Assembly: GCA_007280825.1 (NCBI GenBank)
Contig: QYQI01000168.1
Span: 1-11,166, forward strand
Origin: Ignavibacteriales bacterium
Lineage (GTDB): Bacteria > Bacteroidota > Ignavibacteria > Ignavibacteriales > Melioribacteraceae
DNA length: 11,166 nucleotides
Direction: 5' to 3'
The position numbers and the translations under genes are program-made. Positions 5,614 through 11,166 of this stretch are shown here, piece after piece. The notes under the pieces were generated by a model. It was not told the DNA's origin. It did not search any database and saw only the letters and a list, made by a program, of their open reading frames with translations. The stretch's first letter is position 1. The number at the start of each line of letters is the position of its first letter.

Positions 5614-5633
5614 CCACGACCTAAAGGTCGTGG
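5614..5633. repeat. Hairpin P6, TAAA centre
   Basis: A perfect inverted repeat: CCACGACC-TAAA-GGTCGTGG. It is the partner of P1 across the transposase unit. It lies 21 nt after P5, nearly the same spacing as P1-P2 (22 nt). Confidence 0.85.
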
Positions 5634-5643
5634 CAATTTTCTA

Positions 5644-5659
5644 ATTCGCCGCGGCGAAT
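5644..5659. repeat. 16-bp perfect palindrome before the HicB-like gene
   Basis: ATTCGCCG-CGGCGAAT is a perfect self-complementary 16-mer with no loop, unlike the TAAA hairpins beside it. It ends 1 nt before the GTG start of the next gene. Confidence 0.8.
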
Positions 5660-5660
5660 C

Positions 5661-5915
5661 GTGGCTATAAAAAGCGAAAAGGATTTTCAGTTGGTTTTAG
5701 ATCTTAACGTTATACAAACAGACGATGGATTCACAGCAGAAGTCCCTTCAATTAAAGGATGTGAAAGCTGGGCGCATAGTGAAGAGGAAGCAATTAATAA
5801 AACAATTGAACTGTTGAAATATTATTTACAAAGTTCCTCAAATCAAAAAATGATAATTGATAGAGCGCGCAAAGAACATCCTCTTACCGTTTATAAACTT
5901 GTTTTTGATAAGTGA
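5661..5915 (+). CDS. HicB-like small protein (UPF0150-type fold), no toxin partner
   Basis: This 84-residue protein has the HicB N-terminal pattern: strands at 9-18 (FQLVLDLNVI), 'DDGFTAEVPSIKGCESWA' at 21-38, then an 'SEEEAINKTIELLKYYLQ' helix. HicB antitoxins have this fold plus a C-terminal DNA-binding domain; here only about 25 residues follow, with no obvious helix-turn-helix. No HicA toxin is adjacent: the upstream neighbour is the dead transposase and the downstream one is trmH. It may be a stand-alone regulator or an RNase H-fold relic. The start is uncertain. GTG 5661 is the first usable codon after a stop at 5622, has no ribosome binding site, and lies right next to a palindrome. 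The TGA stop overlaps the trmH ATG (TGATG), so the two are probably translated together. Confidence 0.7.
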   Translation: MAIKSEKDFQLVLDLNVIQTDDGFTAEVPSIKGCESWAHSEEEAINKTIELLKYYLQSSSNQKMIIDRARKEHPLTVYKLVFDK

Positions 5916-6505
5916 TGAGAAAGTTTAAGACAGACGAACGGTTACAAAAAATCATAGAAACAGCTTCAGCGAGACAATTCTCGCTGCGCGTAGTTATGGA
6001 AAACATTCACGATCCGCACAACGTTAGTGCAATATTTAGAACTTGCGATGCAGTCGGTGTTCCTAAAATAAGTTTACTCTACACGTTCGAATCATTTCCG
6101 CGAATCAGCAAAACTTCTTCTTCATCTGCCAACAAATGGATTGAAGTTGATAAATTTGACAAGACTAAAAATTGTTACGAGGATCTCAGAAAACAAGGTT
6201 TCAAGATTTATGCGAGCATGCTCAACAAAAAAGCAAAAAATATTTATGATATTGACCTAACAAAAAAAATAGCTCTTGTTTTTGGTAATGAAAAAAGAGG
6301 AGTATCAACTGAGGCAGAAAAATTATCCGATGAAACTTTTTACATACCGATGCACGGTATGATACAAAGCTTAAATGTTTCGGTTGCGGCGGCAGTTACT
6401 TTATATGAAGCACAGCGGCAAAGAGTATTAAAAGGAATGTACAAAAAAAGTGAGTTGTCAAAAGAAGAACTTGATAAGTTAATTGATAAGTGGTGTGAGA
6501 AGTGA
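5915..6505 (+). CDS. trmH: SpoU/TrmH-family tRNA/rRNA 2'-O-ribose methyltransferase
   Basis: The SPOUT (trefoil-knot) motifs are all present. Motif 1 is 'MENIHDPHNVSAIFRTCDAVGV' in residues 28-49, with the catalytic Arg at 42. Motif 2 is 'LVFGNEKRGVS' near 126-136. Motif 3 is 'IPMHGMIQSLNVSVAAAV', followed by 'LYEAQRQR'. These blocks match TrmH, which methylates G18 of tRNA using S-adenosylmethionine, more closely than RlmB, whose N-terminal domain is absent. At 196 residues it is shorter than E. coli TrmH (229) but similar to many others. ATG 5915 overlaps the stop of the HicB-like gene; a GTG at 5912 would add one residue. The stop overlaps the aroA start (GTGA), so it is the middle gene of a translationally coupled trio. 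The exact target RNA is inferred. Confidence 0.87.
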   Translation: MRKFKTDERLQKIIETASARQFSLRVVMENIHDPHNVSAIFRTCDAVGVPKISLLYTFESFPRISKTSSSSANKWIEVDKFDKTKNCYEDLRKQGFKIYASMLNKKAKNIYDIDLTKKIALVFGNEKRGVSTEAEKLSDETFYIPMHGMIQSLNVSVAAAVTLYEAQRQRVLKGMYKKSELSKEELDKLIDKWCEK

Positions 6506-7782
6506 TTCAAAAATTTGAAAACATTAATAGTATTAAAGGCGAATTATTTTTACGCGGAGATAAATCAATTTCTCACCGGGTAGTTATGTTTGCAGCGATG
6601 GCAGATGGGATTTCAGTAATTCGTAATTGTTCCAGCTCGGAAGATGTACGTTCTACAATCAATTGTTTTGAAAAACTCGGTTGTAAATTTGAAATCACCG
6701 ATGATCAAATAAAAGTAATTGGAAAAGGATTTAAAGGATTTACAAAACCGAATTCTGAGTTGTATGCGGGTAACTCCGGAACTACAGCTCGCTTGATAAG
6801 CGGAATATTATCTGCACAGAATTTCGAATCAGTAATTACCGGAGATGAATCGTTATCTCAACGACCGATGAAAAGGATTGTTGAGCCGCTAAGGTTAATG
6901 AGCGCCGATATTTCTGTGAACAAAAATGGAACTTTACCAATTATCATCAAGCCATCTTTAATAAAATCTATTATTTACAAATTACAAATTGCAAGCGCTC
7001 AGGTTAAAAGCGCAATGATCTTATGTGCAATTCATCTGGATGAAGAATCTGTTTTCATAGAAGAAACCCAGACAAGAAATCATACAGAGAAACTTTTGAA
7101 CCTCAAAACAGAAATTACAAATGAAGGAATAAAAATTTACGTTTCAAAAAATAATTATCCAAAACCTTTTGAGTTGACAATTCCGGCTGATATATCCAGC
7201 GCAGCTTTTTTTACCGTTCTTGGTTTGCTCACAAAAAATTCCGAATTGATTATTAGAAACGTTTTATTGAATGAAACAAGAACCGGTGTAATTAATATAC
7301 TTCAGCAAATGGGAGGAAAGATTGAAATTGAAAATGAGAGAGAAGAAAAAGGGGAGAAGGTTGGCGGCATTCGAGTTTATTCAAGTAAATTAAAAAACGT
7401 TTCTATACCTAAAACAATTATTCCCAATATAATTGATGAGATACCAATCCTTTCTGTTGCAGGAATCTTTGCAGAAGGAAATTTCAGAATTAATAATGCA
7501 AAAGAGCTTAGAGTAAAAGAGTCGGATAGGATTAAATCACTCTGCAATAACTTTAGAAAAGCCGGACTGACAGTAGATGAGTTCGATGACGGTTTTGAAC
7601 TAAGCGGTAATGTTTCTAATGCGGAAACAATTTTTGAAAGTTACGATGATCACCGTATCGCAATGGCTTTTGGTGTTCTAAGTATGATAATGAAAAATGG
7701 CGGGAGTGTTAATGATTTTGAATGCGTTAGGATTTCAAATCCGCAATTCGTTGAACAGGTTAATAGTCTGTGTAATTATTAG
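6502..7782 (+). CDS. aroA: 3-phosphoshikimate 1-carboxyvinyltransferase (EPSP synthase), class II-type motifs
   Basis: AroA joins shikimate 3-phosphate and phosphoenolpyruvate in the chorismate pathway. The 426-residue product has 'GDKSISHR' at 19-26, 'GNSGTTAR' at 90-97, 'SLSQRPMKRI' near 117-126, 'SAQVKSAM' at 165-172, 'PADISSAAFF' near 228-237, the catalytic D312 in 'IIDEIP', E340 in 'RVKESDR', and 'DDHRIAMAFG' near 382-391. It carries all four motifs used to define class II, glyphosate-tolerant enzymes: GDKS, RNHTE (192-196), SAQVK and NETR (257-260). It keeps Gly93 where the CP4 enzyme has Ala. The start is GTG 6502, sharing GTGA with the trmH stop. The stop is TAG. Confidence 0.95.
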   Translation: MIQKFENINSIKGELFLRGDKSISHRVVMFAAMADGISVIRNCSSSEDVRSTINCFEKLGCKFEITDDQIKVIGKGFKGFTKPNSELYAGNSGTTARLISGILSAQNFESVITGDESLSQRPMKRIVEPLRLMSADISVNKNGTLPIIIKPSLIKSIIYKLQIASAQVKSAMILCAIHLDEESVFIEETQTRNHTEKLLNLKTEITNEGIKIYVSKNNYPKPFELTIPADISSAAFFTVLGLLTKNSELIIRNVLLNETRTGVINILQQMGGKIEIENEREEKGEKVGGIRVYSSKLKNVSIPKTIIPNIIDEIPILSVAGIFAEGNFRINNAKELRVKESDRIKSLCNNFRKAGLTVDEFDDGFELSGNVSNAETIFESYDDHRIAMAFGVLSMIMKNGGSVNDFECVRISNPQFVEQVNSLCNY

Positions 7783-7788
7783 TTTGGG

Positions 7789-7822
7789 ATTCTTTCGTCC
7801 CGATTAAATCGGGACTCAGAAT
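7789..7822. repeat. Long hairpin repeat between converging aroA and bshC
   Basis: The inner stem GTCCCGAT/ATCGGGAC (7797-7804 and 7808-7815) has a TAA loop. The outer stem ATTCT/AGAAT (7789-7793 and 7818-7822) extends it. It lies 6 nt after the aroA stop and 9 nt from the bshC stop, so it could shield both 3' ends. No T-tract follows on either strand, so it is not a canonical intrinsic terminator. The flanks 'GGATTCTTTCG' and 'CTCAGAATGAC' match a widespread interspersed repeat of the form gattctTCG...CTCAGAATGACA. Confidence 0.65.
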
Positions 7823-7831
7823 GACAAGAAG

Positions 7832-9460
7832 TTACAATTCTAATATTTGATGTTCGAATTTATTGATTGCTAATTCGTTATAGATCCACTTAAAAATATC
7901 CATACCATATTTATTCGCGAAATAAATCCAATTCAACTCACGCTCCTGTAAGTTATTATTAGGATACAAAACATTTCTAACCTTACTGATTTGTCTGATC
8001 GTCGAATCATATTTCCGTTTTTCAGATTCAACGGCTTTTGTCTTCAAGTAGTTTATCGTTTCTTCAATTCTCTGTTTTGATTTAGATGTAAGATCAACAA
8101 GTGTCTTATCAATAAAAAATAATTTATCGGATATTTGATTTAAGGTAGAATTAATTTCTTCTTGAGAATTCAAAAAAAGTGTTTCGAGATTTATTTCCGA
8201 AGAGGCGGCTAATATTTTCTGAATTAACTCTTCTTCCTCAGAAAAAATATCCGTGTAGGTAAGACCATTCTTCTCCAAGATTGTCTGAACACCTTTTTCT
8301 GCAATAGTTGCAGAAGAGCGTGGATAAATAAATGGTTCGTCAATGTTATAAATTTTATAGAGCGGTGATACCTGAGCAAAATAACTTATCTCGCCAGGAC
8401 CTCCTATATAAAATGCCGTAGGGAAAAGATAATCTTGACAAATAGGTCGAAGCAAAACATTTGGACTGAATTTTTCCGGTGAACTTTCCAATTGTGTAAG
8501 CAATTCATCTTTTGTAAATTTTTTACGTTTACCTTTCAGCCGGTATTCTCCTGTCTCGGTCGGTTCTATAGATAGACGTTCTTTTTCCTCGATGTAAAAT
8601 AAATTTATCGGTTTCACTTTTACTTGAGCATGATAAACTTCTTCCAGTTCCGCACTTCTCTCTACAATATCTCCTGTATGTTCTCCAAATTCAGTTATCT
8701 CTTTTGAAAAAACCGGAGTTAATAATTTCCGTACTGCTGTATCGAGCGGGTTAAAAACGATCAAACCATATTCATCAAACAAACGAATCATTAATTCACG
8801 GAATGTTTCTAAGAATGTTCTATCCGGTTGATAAATGGATTTTATTAAATCTAACAAGGGTGCTTTGAACTCTGTCTCACGTAAACTTCCGGCTAATTCG
8901 TTAATTACATTTTCTATATTTTGGTTAAACTTCAATCCGCCGATTGAGCCGCGATTTACTTCATCAAGCTGACCGTCGTCGTATTTAAGATTTAATATTT
9001 GGTTTTCATTATTTAGGATTGAAAGATTTCTAACCTCATCGTAATCATGGTCATCGCCTTCAAGCCAGAATACCGGGACAAAATTAAATCCATCATAATT
9101 TTCTTTTAAATGGTTGCAAAGTTTTATAGCAGTTATAGATTTATAAATTGTATAAAGCGGTCCGCCAAAAATACCAAGCTGCTGCCCAGTTAGTACTGCA
9201 ATAGTTTTTTCAGAAGCGAGTGCATGAATGTTTTGTTCAGTATGTTTTGAATATTTTTGATTTTGATACTGAGCTTTAAGTATTTCTGATATCATTAAAC
9301 GATTAGGTCTATTCTTTTTGCTTAGTTGTTGAAAAAATGGAAGGTATTGTTCTGTTGCCCTAAAATTTTTTCCGTAAAATCTTTCTACATTTTCAAATTC
9401 ATCCAAATAATCAAGGAAAAGATTTTGATGGGCGGGTATATCAGAAAAATTTATAAACAT
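7832..9460 (-). CDS. bshC: Bacillithiol biosynthesis cysteine-adding enzyme (BshC)
   Basis: BshC adds cysteine to GlcN-malate to complete bacillithiol, the low-molecular-weight thiol of Firmicutes and Bacteroidota-type bacteria. The 542-residue product has the usual length. Conserved blocks are 'LTGQQLGIFGGPLYTIYKSI' at 90-109, 'FWLEGDDHDYDEV' at 131-143, 'GGPGEISYFAQVSPLYK' in the second half, and 'YPRSSATI'. The C-terminal 120 or so residues are a long charged coiled coil that ends in a short helical segment, as in BshC crystal structures. The start is secured by a strong ribosome binding site (AAAGGAG, 5 nt spacing). bshA and bshB are not in the window. The gene converges on aroA and is divergent from the ROK relic. 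Confidence 0.95.
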   Translation of the reverse strand: MFINFSDIPAHQNLFLDYLDEFENVERFYGKNFRATEQYLPFFQQLSKKNRPNRLMISEILKAQYQNQKYSKHTEQNIHALASEKTIAVLTGQQLGIFGGPLYTIYKSITAIKLCNHLKENYDGFNFVPVFWLEGDDHDYDEVRNLSILNNENQILNLKYDDGQLDEVNRGSIGGLKFNQNIENVINELAGSLRETEFKAPLLDLIKSIYQPDRTFLETFRELMIRLFDEYGLIVFNPLDTAVRKLLTPVFSKEITEFGEHTGDIVERSAELEEVYHAQVKVKPINLFYIEEKERLSIEPTETGEYRLKGKRKKFTKDELLTQLESSPEKFSPNVLLRPICQDYLFPTAFYIGGPGEISYFAQVSPLYKIYNIDEPFIYPRSSATIAEKGVQTILEKNGLTYTDIFSEEEELIQKILAASSEINLETLFLNSQEEINSTLNQISDKLFFIDKTLVDLTSKSKQRIEETINYLKTKAVESEKRKYDSTIRQISKVRNVLYPNNNLQERELNWIYFANKYGMDIFKWIYNELAINKFEHQILEL

Positions 9461-9465
9461 TACTT

Positions 9466-9472
9466 CTCCTTT
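9466..9472 (-). promoter_or_regulatory. Ribosome binding site of bshC
   Basis: AAAGGAG on the minus strand ends 5 nt before the bshC ATG. It is one of the few clear Shine-Dalgarno sites in the window and fixes the start at 9460. Confidence 0.75.
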
Positions 9473-9618
9473 GATAAATTAAAACTTGTTATCTTGCTTT
9501 AGAAACTGATTTTCTTTATTCTTTTACCAGAATTACCTCAATCACAATATGAATTTATAAATATTTTCTTTCATTTTTTAGCTTGATGACATAATAATTA
9601 GGAATAATTGGAGATTTA

Positions 9619-9820
9619 ATGGCTTCTCAGTTCCTTATTTCAGTTGATTTAGAGGGTACTAAAATATTATCAGTCCTAATTGATTCCCAAAATCAAAAAA
9701 AGCTTTCAAAGAATCCGTACTTTCAGAACCCGGCAAACATGTAAAAATTTTTAAGACTAACTTGGCGATGATGAGGCGTTTTACGGAGGTATAGCATTAG
9801 CAGAAGAATTCTTAAAATAA
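9619..9820 (+). pseudogene. Relic of a ROK-family sugar kinase / glucokinase
   Basis: The ATG at 9619 has GGAG 5 nt upstream. It opens 'MASQFLISVDLEGTKILSVL', the ROK N-terminus with its phosphate-binding D-[LI]-G-G-T-K motif, here with the first Gly changed to Glu. After about 25 codons the frame runs into unrelated residues and a stop at 9742-9744. In a second frame (9702 to about 9767) the sequence reads 'AFKESVLSEPGKHVKIFKT', and in a third 'LGDDEAFYGGIALAEEFLK' up to TAA 9818-9820; both match the end of ROK kinases. About 240 codons of the usual 300 are missing between the two ends, and at least one more frameshift is present. The relic ends 1 nt before the ABC-F stop codon. With the roughly 160 nt of AT-rich leader at 9461-9618 it accounts for the whole 361-nt gap between bshC and the ABC-F gene. 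Confidence 0.7.
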
Positions 9821-9821
9821 A

Positions 9822-11166
9822 TTAGGCCGTAAAATTATTTTCAATTTTTTCTATCTGATGACTTAATTTTGTCCAAAGGTTGTATTCAGGTTCCAGTTGT
9901 AAACAAATGTTTTGATACTCAAGATTTTTTTCTTTGACAAGTTGAGGATTGTTAAAGATATTCCGGTCGGTCAGTTCTTCTTCGAGTCTTTTCTTCTCTA
10001 TTTCTAATTTATTAATTTTTTTCTCGCACTGGGATAGTTTTGCTTTGAAATCTTTCGTTAATGAAAATTTCTGTTGTCGTGATTCAGCTTCTGCTCTCTT
10101 TTGACCTTTGCGATTTGTTTTCTGCCCGATATTTAATTTCTCAACGCGTTCAGAATCAGCAATCTCTTTTCTCTTTTGTAAATAATATTCAATACCGCCG
10201 ACGAATAATTTTACCTGTCTATTACGAATCTCAAGAACCTTAGTAGTAATTGATTTTAGAAAATCAATATCGTGAGATACTATAATAAGTGTTCCGCTAA
10301 AATCAATTAGTGCACGCTGCAAAATTTCTTTCGATGAAAAATCAAGGTGGTTAGTTGGTTCATCAAGAATTACCAGATTACATTTAGTTAATAATAAATT
10401 TGCCAGTGCAACGCGGCTCTTTTCTCCTCCGGAAAGAACTTTAATCTTCTTGAATACATCATCACCGGAAAAAAGGAATGACCCGAGAATAGATCGTATT
10501 TGACCGATGCTTAACTTATCGTTTGATTCTTCAAGTGTATCAATGAGATCATATTCCGGATTAAGAGCGTCAGCAACTTCTTGTTCATAGTAAGAGACTA
10601 AAGTATTGTGTCCGTATGTTAATTCACCGCTAGTAGTTTTTAATTTACTGCCTATAATCTTTGCAAGAGTTGTTTTCCCGGCGCCGTTTGGTCCGACAAT
10701 CGCAATCTTATCACCGCGTTCTATTTGAAGATTCACTCCTTGCAATACTTGAAGATTACCGTATGATAACGAAACATTATTAAGTTCAACAGGTAATACG
10801 CCGCTTCTAGGTGGCTCCGGAAACTTAATGTCAATTCGTTTTTCTTCTTCAGAAATTGTAATCGAATCTAATTTTTCCAACTGCTTAATTCTACTCTGGA
10901 CTTGTTTTGCTTTAGTAGATTTATATCTAAACCGTTCGATGAATTTTTCTACATCCTTAATTTTCTTTTCTTGAGTTTTTTGCTGAGCACGTAATTGAAT
11001 CTCCCTTTCATCCTTAAAATTTAAGTAAGCTCCGTAATTACCCGGGAAAAAATTGATCTTCTTTTCAAATACCTCAAGAGTTTTATTAGTAACTGAATTA
11101 ACAAAATGTCTATCATGCGATACAAGAATCAATGCGCCTTTAAATTCTTGCAGAAAATCTTCGAGC
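9822..11166 (-). CDS. ABC-F family ribosome-associated ATPase (Uup/YdiF-like), 5' end outside window
   Basis: The frame is open to the window edge, so the first nucleotide-binding domain is mostly missing; the TTG at 11132 is an internal Leu. The visible 447 residues begin at the end of domain 1 ('GALILVSHDRHFV', with its H-loop). They continue with the ABC-F linker: a toe-like 'FFPGNYGAYL' and a charged coiled coil with 'RFRYKSTKAKQVQSR'. The second ATPase domain follows, with Walker A GPNGAGKT (147-154 from that Leu), signature LSGGE (233-237), Walker B 'LVILDEPTNHLD' and H-loop H287. The last 110 residues form a C-terminal coiled coil like that of Uup. There are no membrane segments, as expected for ABC-F proteins, which bind the ribosomal E site. 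Whether it is a housekeeping translation factor or a resistance protein cannot be told from this part; the C-terminal coiled coil favours the former. Confidence 0.93.
   Translation of the reverse strand, partial: LEDFLQEFKGALILVSHDRHFVNSVTNKTLEVFEKKINFFPGNYGAYLNFKDEREIQLRAQQKTQEKKIKDVEKFIERFRYKSTKAKQVQSRIKQLEKLDSITISEEEKRIDIKFPEPPRSGVLPVELNNVSLSYGNLQVLQGVNLQIERGDKIAIVGPNGAGKTTLAKIIGSKLKTTSGELTYGHNTLVSYYEQEVADALNPEYDLIDTLEESNDKLSIGQIRSILGSFLFSGDDVFKKIKVLSGGEKSRVALANLLLTKCNLVILDEPTNHLDFSSKEILQRALIDFSGTLIIVSHDIDFLKSITTKVLEIRNRQVKLFVGGIEYYLQKRKEIADSERVEKLNIGQKTNRKGQKRAEAESRQQKFSLTKDFKAKLSQCEKKINKLEIEKKRLEEELTDRNIFNNPQLVKEKNLEYQNICLQLEPEYNLWTKLSHQIEKIENNFTA

Noticed and set aside
4992..5659. CRISPR array or set of tRNA-like hairpins around the transposase
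   Set aside because: The hairpins differ in sequence and spacing and none folds as a cloverleaf with conserved T-loop bases.
5579..5915. Complete HicAB toxin-antitoxin system
   Set aside because: No small HicA-like double-stranded RNA-binding ORF occurs on either side of the HicB-like gene.
7789..7831. Canonical rho-independent terminator for aroA or bshC
   Set aside because: The stem is strong but neither strand has a T-tract after it, so it is listed as a repeat.
9540..9607. Divergent sigma-70-like promoters in the bshC / ROK relic gap
   Set aside because: The region is AT-rich with TATAAT-like words such as CATAAT at 9590, but no convincing -35 partner at proper spacing could be found.
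10061..10243. Plus-strand ORF of 60 codons inside the ABC-F gene
   Set aside because: It is antisense to the conserved ABC-F C-terminal region and has no family features.

Overview
The window looks like an AT-rich chromosome of the Bacteroidota/Chlorobi/Ignavibacteriota group, most likely an Ignavibacteria-type bacterium. This is inferred from bshC (bacillithiol synthesis), a TIGR00282-type phosphodiesterase, the style of the proteins, and several families of short interspersed repeats typical of that group. No rRNA or other phylogenetic marker is present, so the assignment is tentative.

Layout. (1) Positions 1-2201 are an eroded accessory island on the + strand. It holds an HNH endonuclease reading frame with three N-terminal helical repeats broken by an in-frame TAG, a possible hsdS tail, an intact dinD, and the first codons of a type I restriction hsdR that quickly run into a GC-rich palindrome and unrelated sequence. 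A 33/34-bp direct repeat lies on either side of dinD. (2) Positions 2319-4981 hold a + strand housekeeping block: YmdB-like cyclic-nucleotide phosphodiesterase, folD (one-carbon folate metabolism) and deoC (deoxyribose-phosphate aldolase with an unusual N-terminal extension). folD and deoC are 3 nt apart and probably co-transcribed. (3) Positions 4982-5660 are a REP/RAYT-like element: a Y1 (IS200-type) transposase gene broken by one in-frame TAA, flanked by six short hairpins that share a TAAA/TTTA centre on different arms. (4) Positions 5661-7782 form a tightly overlapping + strand operon: a HicB-like small protein, trmH-type tRNA/rRNA 2'-O-methyltransferase, and aroA (EPSP synthase carrying class II motifs). 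(5) Positions 7832-9460 hold bshC on the - strand, converging on aroA with a hairpin repeat between them. (6) Positions 9619-9820 are a heavily deleted relic of a ROK sugar kinase on the + strand. (7) Positions 9822-11166 are the 3' part of a - strand ABC-F ATPase that runs off the window.

Two themes stand out. Intact core-metabolism genes are separated by broken genes: the HNH frame, hsd fragments, the transposase and the ROK kinase are all damaged. Nearly every intergenic gap also carries a different short repeat: heptads before folD, inverted 12-mers around the phosphodiesterase, TAAA-centred hairpins around the transposase, a 16-bp palindrome before the HicB-like gene, and a long hairpin between aroA and bshC. 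No complete new defence system is visible. The most interesting candidates are the hairpin-bounded transposase unit and the deoC N-terminal extension, which resembles a microcompartment-targeting helix.
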